Assembly (NCBI GenBank): GCA_017514025.1 | Contig: JAFWLB010000003.1 | Location: 217,063-281,062, forward strand | Source: Candidatus Saccharimonadota bacterium | Lineage (GTDB): Bacteria > Patescibacteriota > Saccharimonadia > Saccharimonadales > Saccharimonadaceae | DNA: 64,000 nt | Direction: 5' to 3' | In this document: positions 36,368 to 43,787 of the stretch, in pieces | How positions within the stretch are numbered: the first letter of the stretch is position 1 | Layout of the letters: every line of letters begins with the position of its first letter | Notes under the pieces: generated by a model | What the model was told of the DNA's origin: nothing | The model's database searches: none | The model's input: the letters and a program-made list of their open reading frames with translations, nothing else | Made by a program: the position numbers and the translations under genes

Positions 36368-38296
36368 TTAATGTAATTTCGCAGCTGTCGGCAATTTTGC
36401 CTCAGCGAGAATCGGCTCCAACTCTTTTTCTTCCAAAGTTTCCTGCTTCAAAAGCTCCTCCGCTAGCTTATCCAAAACTGGCTTGTTTGCTCGGAGCACC
36501 GCTTCCGCTCGCACCGCCGCTTCGTCTGACAATTTCTTAATCTCCGCATCAATCAACTCTGCCGTCTTTTCCGAATACGGCTTGCCGGTCGTAATTGTAT
36601 AATAACCAGTCGCCTCAGACGGGAAAACTAGATTTCTCAAACCTTCGCTCATCCCTTCTTCCACCACCATCGATTTCGCCAGCTCCGCTACATTTGACAA
36701 ATCCGAAGAAGCCCCCGTCGTCACCGCATCTTTGCCAAAAATCAATTTTTCCGCTACGCGTCCGCCCATCGCTCGCGCCAAAATATCTTTTAATTCATAA
36801 ATATTTTTATAGCTCCGATCCTCCGGCGGCAAGAACCACGTCACCCCACCCGTCTGACCACGCGGAATAATCGTCACTTTGTGCACCGGGTCACTATCCG
36901 GCAAAACGTGCCCCACTACCGCATGCCCCGCCTCGTGGTAAGCCGTAATCTTTTTTTCTTTGTCGTTCATCATCTTGTTCTTGCGTTCCGGCCCAATCGC
37001 CACCCGTTCAAAAGCTTCAGTCAGATCCGCATTTGAAATCGCCTTATGACCCTCACGCGCCGCCGTAATCGCCGCTTCATTGGCAATATTCGCAAGATCC
37101 GCACCAGACGACCCCGCCGTCTTTTTGGCTAATGCCTCGAGATCCACATTCGCTTCTACCGGTTTGCCTTTGAAATGTACTTTCAAAATTTCCAGACGGT
37201 CTTTCCGTTCCGGCAAAGTCACATTCACGTGCCGGTCAAACCGCCCCGGACGCAGCAGCGCCTTGTCCAGCATATCCACGCGGTTAGTCGCCGCCATCAC
37301 GATCACCCCCGAATCATTATCAAATCCATCCATCTCCACCAAAATCTGGTTCAAAGTCTGCTCGTCCTCACGCCCCGCTCCACCCCGTGCATCACGTTTA
37401 TGCGCTACCGCATCAATCTCATCAATAAAGATAATCGACGGTGCATTTTTCTTAGCCTTTGAGAACAAATCTCGCACCCTCGACGCCCCTACCCCCACAA
37501 ACATTTCCGCGAATTCCGACCCCGAAATCGAGAAAAACGGCACATTGGCTTCTCCCGCCACGGCTCGCGCCATCAAAGTCTTACCCGTCCCCGGCTCACC
37601 CGCGAGTAGCACCCCTCGCGGAATCTTTGCCCCCAACTTTTCATATTTCTTCGGCGCTTTCAGGAAATCTACAATCTCCGTCAAATCTTGTTTCGCCGCC
37701 TCGTTACCAGCCACATCTTTAAACGACACTTTCTTCTTGTCCGGCCCATATAACCGCGCTCGCGATTTGCCAAACCCCATAGATTGGCTATTAGCCGAAT
37801 TCGCCTGCCGCATCATCCAGCTAAAGAAAATAATAATAAACAAAATCGGCAGTAACGTCAACGACACGTCTAGCACAATTCCCCACGTATTCACATTTTC
37901 TTTGTATTCGATCGTCGGATACTTGCCTTCACAATCCGTCAAGTCCGAACCCTCTAGCCCTTCGCAATGATTCACTAATCCCTGATCATATAAAGTCCCC
38001 GAGCCATCTTTACGCGAGGTCTCAGTCGCCTTGTCCTGCCCTTTCAAAGTAATATCTAATGTATCCCCAGTCACGGTAATTTTTGCGATATTACCATCCG
38101 GATCATTTGCTCGCTGAATCACTTCCGAAATCGGCACCTCAGTCTTTTGCACCTCATTTCGATTAAAATTCACGATTAGCAGTGCGCCAAAACAAATCAC
38201 CAAAAAAGTAAACAACAAACTCCGCACCGTATTTGATTTATTATTGTTTTGTCCTTGACCAGTTCTCACTGGCTTTTTTTGCATACTTTCTGCCAA
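36368..38296 (-). CDS. ftsH: ATP-dependent zinc metalloprotease FtsH
   Basis: 642 aa. Two membrane helices (about 27-43 and 140-160) flank an external domain; the AAA domain has Walker A GEPGTGKT (233-240), Walker [11 protein letters not shown] and SRH region; the zinc site is HEAGH near residue 455. It degrades membrane and regulatory proteins. The likely start is a TTG with GGAGG 4 bases upstream; an ATG four codons later is the alternative. The external domain holds a small Cys/Asp-rich insertion ([18 protein letters not shown]) not typical of the family. Confidence 0.96.
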   Translation of the reverse strand: MAESMQKKPVRTGQGQNNNKSNTVRSLLFTFLVICFGALLIVNFNRNEVQKTEVPISEVIQRANDPDGNIAKITVTGDTLDITLKGQDKATETSRKDGSGTLYDQGLVNHCEGLEGSDLTDCEGKYPTIEYKENVNTWGIVLDVSLTLLPILFIIIFFSWMMRQANSANSQSMGFGKSRARLYGPDKKKVSFKDVAGNEAAKQDLTEIVDFLKAPKKYEKLGAKIPRGVLLAGEPGTGKTLMARAVAGEANVPFFSISGSEFAEMFVGVGASRVRDLFSKAKKNAPSIIFIDEIDAVAHKRDARGGAGREDEQTLNQILVEMDGFDNDSGVIVMAATNRVDMLDKALLRPGRFDRHVNVTLPERKDRLEILKVHFKGKPVEANVDLEALAKKTAGSSGADLANIANEAAITAAREGHKAISNADLTEAFERVAIGPERKNKMMNDKEKKITAYHEAGHAVVGHVLPDSDPVHKVTIIPRGQTGGVTWFLPPEDRSYKNIYELKDILARAMGGRVAEKLIFGKDAVTTGASSDLSNVAELAKSMVVEEGMSEGLRNLVFPSEATGYYTITTGKPYSEKTAELIDAEIKKLSDEAAVRAEAVLRANKPVLDKLAEELLKQETLEEKELEPILAEAKLPTAAKLH

Positions 38297-38311
38297 TTTT
38301 CCTCCTTAGTT

Positions 38312-38388
38312 TGGTCGGGGCTAGGAGATTTGAACTCCTGACCTCACGCACCCCATGCGTGCGCGCTACCGGGCTGCGCCAAGCCCCG
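38312..38388 (-). tRNA. tRNA-Pro (GGG)
   Basis: Minus-strand cloverleaf with anticodon stem CACGC/GCGTG, loop ATGGGGT, anticodon GGG, T loop TTCAAAT and encoded CCA. Confidence 0.95.
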
Positions 38389-38396
38389 AAAAATAA

Positions 38397-38482
38397 TGGT
38401 CAGGGTGATCGGACTTGAACCGTTTACGAGCGAAGCGAAGTTCCGGTTCCCAGCTCGATGCGCCCAATTTGAGCCACTAACG
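38397..38482 (-). pseudogene. tRNA-Pro 3'-end fragment with unrelated 5' sequence
   Basis: Positions 38397-38422 are identical over 26 nt to the 3' end (CCA, acceptor strand and T arm) of tRNA-Pro(CGG) at 38483-38508. The remaining 60 nt do not form the rest of a tRNA and contain GAGCGAAGCGAAG-type sequence. The fragment lies between two intact tRNA-Pro genes. It looks like a leftover from recombination or element integration at a tRNA 3' end. Confidence 0.7.
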
Positions 38483-38558
38483 TGGTCAGGGTGATCGGAC
38501 TTGAACCGACGACCTCAGCGTCCCGAACGCTGCGCGCTACCAACTGCGCCACACCCTG
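38483..38558 (-). tRNA. tRNA-Pro (CGG)
   Basis: Minus-strand cloverleaf with anticodon stem CAGCG/CGCTG, loop TTCGGGA, anticodon CGG, T loop TTCAAGT and encoded CCA. Confidence 0.95.
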
Positions 38559-38564
38559 AAAATG

Positions 38565-38640
38565 TGGTCTGGGTGACTGGACTTGAACCAGCGACCTCGA
38601 CTTCCCAAAAGTCGCGCGCTACCAACTGCGCCACACCCAG
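38565..38640 (-). tRNA. tRNA-Pro (TGG)
   Basis: Minus-strand cloverleaf with anticodon stem CGACT/AGTCG, loop TTTGGGA, anticodon TGG, T loop TTCAAGT and encoded CCA. A TATAAT box upstream (about 38648-38653) probably drives all three tRNA-Pro genes. Confidence 0.95.
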
Positions 38641-38674
38641 ATACCTCTATTATACCACAAAACCCTCGTTTACG

Positions 38675-38765
38675 AAAAAAGTAGCCTTGGGCCCTCCGCT
38701 ATCCAGCAGTGGGTCAGGCTACCCATGGATATTGTTGATACACTGAAGTAACTTTAATATCCTCT
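38675..38765 (-). ncRNA. Candidate small RNA divergent from the DGR template RNA
   Basis: Minus-strand promoter TTGACT (38795-38800), 17 bp, TAGAAT (38772-38777). The predicted RNA of about 91 nt has stem GGATATT/AATATCC (38727-38733 with 38756-38762), then a long terminator hairpin with outer stem GTAGCC/GGCTAC (38681-38686 with 38717-38722) and six T (38675-38680). No protein fits. It lies between the tRNA-Pro genes and the DGR and fires away from the template RNA promoter. Role unknown. Confidence 0.6.
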
Positions 38766-38850
38766 ACCAAAATTCTACCTTAAATCACCGGAAAAGTCAA
38801 GCACACCCCAAAACTTCAACCCCCCACCACAAAACATCTAAACACGAACA

Positions 38851-38859
38851 TGTTATAAT
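38851..38859 (+). promoter_or_regulatory. Extended -10 promoter of the DGR template RNA
   Basis: TGTTATAAT, an extended -10 (TG at 38851-38852, TATAAT 38854-38859). No good -35 is seen, as is usual for extended -10 promoters. A start near 38866 would give the template RNA a leader of about 180 nt. No other plus-strand gene starts before the template. Confidence 0.65.
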
Positions 38860-39045
38860 CATAGTGAGCTACTGGCGGCATACTCGATTTGACTCCAAGC
38901 TAGGCATCGAGTCTAACCGACCGGTAGAAAAGGGGCATTGGGACGGGTACACTCTTGTAATTTAGGCATAAGTCTATTTTGAGGAGTCCAAACGCCTGAG
39001 TGGTCGATATCAGGTATCTAGCTACCCTGAAAGCACAGTCTATGA

Positions 39046-39313
39046 TTGTTCTTCGCCCGCGGAGGCAACGTCAATGGTACTACCTTCAACGGTGGCGCTA
39101 GCGGCGGCTACTGGTGGTCTAGCTCGGTCAACTCCACGACTAACGCGTACAACGCCAACTTCAATGGTAGCAATATTAACTCCGCCAACAACAACAATCG
39201 CAACAACGGTAGGTCCGTCCGCTGTATAGTCCGCTAGCCCTTAAGGCCAGCGGCCGGCAGCTTCGGTCTCGCTCTAGCGTCGCTGTTTCTGCTTTTCCCC
39301 AGCGAATGCCCCT
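39046..39313 (+). repeat. DGR template repeat (TR)
   Basis: 268 bp aligned without gaps to 41468-41735 (reverse strand). In the 192-bp coding part there are 18 differences, 17 at template adenines: mostly AAC and AAT codons here read TAC, AGC, TTC, CTC, ACT or AGT in the target. One is not (G at 39212 is T in the target). Past the stop codon 76 bp are almost identical, with one G/C difference at 39304. The asparagine-rich open frame here (GGNVNGTTFNGG...) is the template's image of the target, not a gene. It lies on the strand opposite to the RT. Confidence 0.96.
39232..39279 (+). other. Cruciform-capable element after the TR stop codon
   Basis: CGCTAG (39232-39237) and CTAGCG (39274-39279) form a 6-bp stem enclosing GGCC-AGC-GGCC. 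The same sequence follows the variable region at 41502-41549. A hairpin just 3' of the variable region is a known aid to DGR retrohoming in the Bordetella phage system; here it is present in both copies. Confidence 0.55.
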
Positions 39314-39318
39314 CTCAT

Positions 39319-40566
39319 CTAAAATTCTTTGCCGCTCATCTCCAATATCAATTCCCGAATAGGACGATGTAGCGGCTTTTTTACTTCCAAATATATTTCA
39401 AAATCCCAGCCCAACTCCAGAAACACCTTCCGCACAAAATTGTCCGCATCCATATGTCTGATGTGTCCAAAATACGAAATCACCGTTTCCATCCTTCCTT
39501 TTCCATTGTCAAAATCATACACTGCCTTCCGAAATTTCGCCTGCAATCTATCCGAAGGATACAAACAATGTGGATAAATCCGAGCGCCTAAAAACGACAT
39601 CCCTTTATACACGCTTTGACAATAACGTTTTTTGGGGTGCAAGACCAATCCCATTTCTTTCAAAAATTTCTCAATCAACTTAATATCCCGTTTTAATTTT
39701 GGATAATCCTCCTCTGCCACCATGATATAGAAATCGTCCACATACCTCCCATAATATTTATACCCCAAAACCTCCGTAACAAACTTATCCAACGCGTCTA
39801 AGTAAGCATTCGAGGATAACTGCGAAGTTAAATTTCCAATCACAATCCCTTGTCCTTCGGGTTGGCAATAAAGACTTTTTCTTGGCGGCAACAAATCCGG
39901 ATCCCAATTCGACAAATTACCTTTCTTTCGCGCCTTCACCACCGGATCATCCATGATCACTTTCTCCCACAAAAACTTACAAGTCGCAAACAATTTTTCT
40001 GCCGCTGCTCTTCCTCTATATGGTGCAAACTGTTTTTCCAACCCCTTCATTAGTGCCTCATATAATTCTTCTCTCGGTAACCCCATGAAATATCCAGAAA
40101 TATCCAATTTGACTACTATTGCTTTTTTTATTCCGTCTTCCGTCACTTCTAACATATGCCACTGAGCTTTCCTTATTGCATACAATGTTCCTTTTCCTGG
40201 CCGACAAGAAGTCGACGTATCAATAAACTGTTCATCCCACCAACCAGCCGTCATATTATATAAAAAATGGTGCGTAGATCTATCCCGAAATGGTGCCGCA
40301 AAAATTTCTCGTACCATCGGCTCAAACACCACAAATGCTATAGACGATCCTGGTTCATAAGTTCTTTCTTCAATAGTTTTCGCTAAATTCTCAATATTTT
40401 CCGCCCAGTTCAAATCAAACTCATGTTCATCGTGCGTGCCTCTTTTTCCTTTCCGTGCTTCACCAAACGCCCTAGTCATTTCATCTACCAGCCAATTATG
40501 AAACCCTTTCGCGTCAATCTCGTCAAAAATCCACGGCAAATTAGGTGGTTGCTTTGGTTTCTTCAT
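39319..40566 (-). CDS. DGR reverse transcriptase
   Basis: 415 aa. RT motifs in order: REIFAAPFRDRSTHHFLYN (about 86-104), motif A KLDISGYF with Asp155, the DGR-specific IGNLTSQ (243-249) in place of the retroviral/group II QG motif, catalytic YVDD (275-278), then HPKKRYCQSVYKGMSFLG. The SQ motif is the hallmark of error-prone DGR enzymes that misincorporate opposite template adenines. It overlaps the accessory gene by 26 bases and is co-transcribed with it. Its stop is only 5 bp from the end of the convergent template repeat. The C-terminal region (about 330-415) is the thumb. Confidence 0.97.
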   Translation of the reverse strand: MKKPKQPPNLPWIFDEIDAKGFHNWLVDEMTRAFGEARKGKRGTHDEHEFDLNWAENIENLAKTIEERTYEPGSSIAFVVFEPMVREIFAAPFRDRSTHHFLYNMTAGWWDEQFIDTSTSCRPGKGTLYAIRKAQWHMLEVTEDGIKKAIVVKLDISGYFMGLPREELYEALMKGLEKQFAPYRGRAAAEKLFATCKFLWEKVIMDDPVVKARKKGNLSNWDPDLLPPRKSLYCQPEGQGIVIGNLTSQLSSNAYLDALDKFVTEVLGYKYYGRYVDDFYIMVAEEDYPKLKRDIKLIEKFLKEMGLVLHPKKRYCQSVYKGMSFLGARIYPHCLYPSDRLQAKFRKAVYDFDNGKGRMETVISYFGHIRHMDADNFVRKVFLELGWDFEIYLEVKKPLHRPIRELILEMSGKEF

Positions 40567-41410
40567 TTCCTTGTTCCTCCTTTTCCTTCATAACTTTTAC
40601 TAAATTCTTATCTGCTAACTTTTTTAGTTGCGTTACCATATCAAAAGCTCTTACACAAACTTCCAATGACCACAACCCCGCAATCTCAATTATCTGTATC
40701 TCATATTTTAAACGATAAAGCTTCTTTCGGATGTTCTTCCAATCCTCAATCCTCTCATCTATATTTTTCTTTGACAATTCCGTCGAATGTAAATAATCCG
40801 CCATCGTCTCATCCATCAGCGTAATCATCCTTGCGCCATTCGTCTGACTAGACAATTTATCTAATTTGCTCGAGCAAATTCTGTGAAATCTTTTGATCAT
40901 TTCTGACAAATCCCGGTAAAATAATGGATCGGAATGCTCTACTAACACCGTCCGATTCAACATCAATCTTCGTCTTGCTTCCTTTTCCCTCAACTGTTTC
41001 ATCCGGTCTCGCGTAAACGGTTTTTTCAACATAAAAACTAATCTGCCATGGATCACATGCTCACCACCATACATATTCACTTTCTTCAATCGCTCACGCA
41101 CCGTATCCGTTCCTCTCGTCCTAATCCGACCTATTTTATACTGTTCGTAAAAACTATCATAGTCATCTTCAAATCTTACATTTTTCACCTTCAAAACTTG
41201 GCAAACATAATAGTAGTAAATCAACGCCGAACTGTCTGCAATTTCAAACCAATCTCCCTTTCCGGCACATTTCTGCATAATAATTTCTTCCGTGTTTTCC
41301 TCCTCCACTCCAATCAAATCCCGTTTCAAGGCACGATACGTCTTGCGATCAAACTCCTGTTCCTCAAGCTCTCTTGCTTTTTCGAGTGTTCTATTGTCTA
41401 CTTCTGTCAT
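40541..41410 (-). CDS. DGR accessory protein, possibly Avd-like, with large N-terminal extension
   Basis: 289 aa, directly upstream of and overlapping the RT gene. The C-terminal 120 residues are predicted helical (DLSEMIKRFHRI..., WKNIRKKLYRLKYE..., AFDMVTQLKKLADKNLVKV), fitting the four-helix bundle of Avd proteins that bind the RT and template RNA. Avd is normally about 110-130 aa. Here about 165 extra residues precede it, with motifs NMYGGEHVIHGRLVFMLKKP and basic RDRMKQLREKEARRR, which could contact RNA. I do not recognise this N-terminal domain. No clear Shine-Dalgarno site is present. Confidence 0.6.
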   Translation of the reverse strand: MTEVDNRTLEKARELEEQEFDRKTYRALKRDLIGVEEENTEEIIMQKCAGKGDWFEIADSSALIYYYYVCQVLKVKNVRFEDDYDSFYEQYKIGRIRTRGTDTVRERLKKVNMYGGEHVIHGRLVFMLKKPFTRDRMKQLREKEARRRLMLNRTVLVEHSDPLFYRDLSEMIKRFHRICSSKLDKLSSQTNGARMITLMDETMADYLHSTELSKKNIDERIEDWKNIRKKLYRLKYEIQIIEIAGLWSLEVCVRAFDMVTQLKKLADKNLVKVMKEKEEQGNEETKATT

Positions 41411-41467
41411 TTTTTTAGCTTATTTCATTTCAATCATTATTTTTTCTCGGCTCCAGTTCATCGTTTC

Positions 41468-41735
41468 AGGGGCATTGGCTGGGGAAAAGCAGAAACAGCG
41501 ACGCTAGAGCGAGACCGAAGCTGCCGGCCGCTGGCCTTAAGGGCTAGCGGACTATACAGCGGACGGACATACCGAGGCTGCGATTGTAGTTGAGGGCGGA
41601 GTAAATACTGCTACCAGTGAAGTAGGCGTAGTACGCGTTAGTCGTGGAGTAGACCGAGCTAGACCACCAGGAGCCGCCGCTAGCGCCACCGCTGAAGGTA
41701 GTACCACTGACGAAGCCTCCGCGGGCGAAGAACAA
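41468..41735 (-). repeat. DGR variable repeat (VR) at the 3' end of the target gene
   Basis: Reverse-strand copy of the template repeat. It covers the last 63 codons of the target, the stop at 41544 and 76 bp beyond. Fourteen codons differ by adenine substitution from the template, all in the lectin-like face (residues such as TTC, TAC, CTC where the template has AAC). The flanking GC-rich part with SVRCIVR is conserved, fitting the initiation of mutagenic homing at the 3' end. Confidence 0.96.
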
Positions 41736-43568
41736 CGGTGCCTGACGAATATTTAGGAAGCCATCCGTGGCAAAACTCGTAGCGGTAAGGCTACTAGTAA
41801 TACCAGCAGCTCGCCACAATTCGCCAAATTCACGAGTGGTAGCCGTATCAGTTGCAGCTCGTCCCTTTGGTAATCTCCAGCCCTTTGGGCAGATGGAATT
41901 ATCCGCTGTTTTGTAACGATCACTGGTAGAGGAATAAATACTGCTTGAAGCACTACTAGCAATCGCTGCCGTCCAGTTATAATAATTGCCTACACGATAG
42001 TGCGCACATTCCTCTTTAGTATGACCGCCAGTAGTAGTACATTCGCTCAGGGAACCATAAATAGTGTCCAAAGTGGACGTATCAGACGAACCAGACGTAT
42101 AGACATAATGATCATCGCCTTCAGCCATATAAGGTTTATTATTATCATTTGTCCAACCAGACAGCGAATTAGATGGACTACCACTAGTAAAGTTGGTAAT
42201 AGTGGCCGGAGTGCCAGTGAGCGTATTGTTGGTAGCGCTACCAGACGGCGTAATGTTAGTAGGGTTCGGCGACCAAGTGATTACACCATTACTCGTAGAA
42301 TAATCTGTCACATAAATACCCGAGCCAGAAGTAGTAATATCAGTGTTTTCCGATGTCAGCGCTGCTACGCCCGTCCCACCAATGTTTAAATCCAAATTCT
42401 GTGTCATCCAGATATTACCATCCGCCAACTTCGCCACACAATAAGGTTTTTCATCTCGTTTGTCTTTCAAAACATATTGTATATTTTGCGCCATATTGCT
42501 AAGAACCGTGGCTTTATTAGAGCTAGTAATATCTTGCATATAAGTGATACCGACGTTTGGAATAGCTGTGGTACAGGCCGCCACATCAGGCCCTGCCTGC
42601 TTCCAAATCGCATACAGAGAAATATTATTGCTACTAGAAGTCTGGTTTAGGTTATAAGTATCGCCCGCCGCATAAGTCGTGCCAGTACAAGCATCGCTAC
42701 TCGTAGTCACGCTACACCAACCTTCAAAAGTATACCCATCTCGACTCGGCTCCGTGCTAGACAGAGTAATTCCCTCCGTCGCCGACGTGCCGTCCGTTAT
42801 ATCGCTCGGCATCCCCGTCGCCTCGCCACTATTGTCTACATAATACAGTTTATACGGCGTTGCATTCGCCACTACCTCAAACACAAAGGTGTTAGAATAA
42901 GCTTCCATCGCCGTAGTTATGTCCGCCCTCGCTCCGATTGACACCGTATAAGTCCTACCCTGATTATCACTCGTCGTGTCCATCGGATCTCCATTTGCGG
43001 TCGGCGAAGCGAAATAATAATTATCTGTCGTGTTATCTACCGAATTGTGTTTGCTCGGTTTATATCCCCAATAACCATTACAATCCGCTGTATCAAAATC
43101 ACTCGCGTTGATCCCGCTCGGACAATCATTGCTCGTCCCCAAAGTCTGAAATCCTACCGTCCCACCACTTGTATTCAAGCTAGTTGGATTCGAAGCACCC
43201 GTGGCCCTTGCACTCAAAGCATAACCTGCTGCATGCGTGGTAGTCACCGTGATATTCACGTTCCCACTATCCGCAAACTTCCCACCTGCCGTAGGCGGCA
43301 AATTGATCGTAGGGTTGCCCGAAATCCCCACGCTCAATGTAGACGGTATAGCATAAGTATCTGAAGCGCCTAAAAAGACCGGCAATGCCAAAACCGCCAA
43401 AGCCGAAACCAAAGTCAGAATAAGACCAGTGAAAGTGCTAGTAGCTTGCTTGTTGGTTGTTGTTTTGTGGTCCATTAAAGTAGTCTGAACGCTGTCTCCT
43501 ACGCTCCGACTAGACCTCCTACTAGCACTTTCACTAAACTTATGCTGAACTGCTTTGATTTGAGACAT
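41544..43568 (-). CDS. DGR target: secreted surface protein with variable C-type-lectin-like domain
   Basis: 674 aa from MSQIKAVQHKFSES, chosen because GGAGGT lies 3 bases upstream; an ATG 24 codons earlier is possible. Layout: charged N-terminus, membrane/signal segment (about 45-70, FTGLILTLVSALAVLALPVF), a Thr/Ser/Asn-rich beta domain, an InlB-type repeat (YTFEGWCS...ISLYAIW, about 270-325), then a FISUMP/formylglycine-enzyme-like lectin fold (YCVAKLADGNIWMTQNLD..., ICPKGWRLP, WWSSSVYS, SVRCIVR). The last 63 codons are the DGR variable repeat. It probably displays a diversified binding face on the cell surface; the ligand is unknown. A long folded 5' leader precedes it. Confidence 0.92.
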   Translation of the reverse strand: MSQIKAVQHKFSESASRRSSRSVGDSVQTTLMDHKTTTNKQATSTFTGLILTLVSALAVLALPVFLGASDTYAIPSTLSVGISGNPTINLPPTAGGKFADSGNVNITVTTTHAAGYALSARATGASNPTSLNTSGGTVGFQTLGTSNDCPSGINASDFDTADCNGYWGYKPSKHNSVDNTTDNYYFASPTANGDPMDTTSDNQGRTYTVSIGARADITTAMEAYSNTFVFEVVANATPYKLYYVDNSGEATGMPSDITDGTSATEGITLSSTEPSRDGYTFEGWCSVTTSSDACTGTTYAAGDTYNLNQTSSSNNISLYAIWKQAGPDVAACTTAIPNVGITYMQDITSSNKATVLSNMAQNIQYVLKDKRDEKPYCVAKLADGNIWMTQNLDLNIGGTGVAALTSENTDITTSGSGIYVTDYSTSNGVITWSPNPTNITPSGSATNNTLTGTPATITNFTSGSPSNSLSGWTNDNNKPYMAEGDDHYVYTSGSSDTSTLDTIYGSLSECTTTGGHTKEECAHYRVGNYYNWTAAIASSASSSIYSSTSDRYKTADNSICPKGWRLPKGRAATDTATTREFGELWRAAGITSSLTATSFATDGFLNIRQAPLFFARGGFVSGTTFSGGASGGSWWSSSVYSTTNAYYAYFTGSSIYSALNYNRSLGMSVRCIVR

Positions 43569-43759
43569 ATGACCTCCATTAATGTTTATGTCCCTAGCTA
43601 GCACAAAAACGGCACCGCAAGGGTGCATCATCTCAACCATTTCACCAAAGCAGGCTAATCAGTCTCGACTCCTCACGGTGCCATTATTACTGATCAGCAA
43701 GCTTCGATGAAACGAAAAACTGCTTTGATAAATAATTGAAATGATGCATTACCATTATA
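43569..43759 (-). promoter_or_regulatory. Promoter and structured 5' leader of the DGR target gene
   Basis: TATAAT (minus strand, 43754-43759) gives a start near 43747 and a leader of about 180 nt. The leader's first 28 nt (43720-43747) are an imperfect inverted repeat of 43625-43653. GGCACCG (43676-43682) pairs with CGGTGCC (43611-43617), which lies outside that helix, so both together make a pseudoknot; the second stem is followed by GTTTTT, like an attenuator. A local GCACC/GGTGC hairpin competes. It matches no riboswitch class I know. Confidence 0.6.
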
Positions 43760-43787
43760 CCATACTTTTGGCCGCGTCAACCACTTT

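Larger units (their letters stand above)
38866..39313 (+). ncRNA. DGR template RNA: structured leader plus template repeat
   Basis: About 450 nt predicted from the promoter to the end of the template repeat. The leader (38866-39045) has nested stems CTACTGG/CCGGTAG (38869-38875 with 38921-38927) and ACTCGAT/ATCGAGT (38882-38888 with 38906-38912), plus a TCAGG.../CCTGA hairpin (39010-39030). AGGGGCATT at 38931-38939 is perfectly complementary to AATGCCCCT at 39305-39313, so the leader can pair with the extreme 3' end of the template. DGR reverse transcriptases need structured RNA around the template, so this is the likely functional unit. No terminator is visible after it. Confidence 0.75.

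Noticed and set aside
39046..39237. A 63-codon open frame with Asn-rich protein inside the template repeat
   Set aside because: It mirrors the target's C-terminus because it is the template. It has no own start signal or ribosome site; its sequence is explained by the DGR.
43569..43640. Target protein start 24 codons upstream of the chosen ATG
   Set aside because: The upstream ATG has no ribosome site and lies within the folded leader arm, while GGAGGT directly precedes the later ATG.
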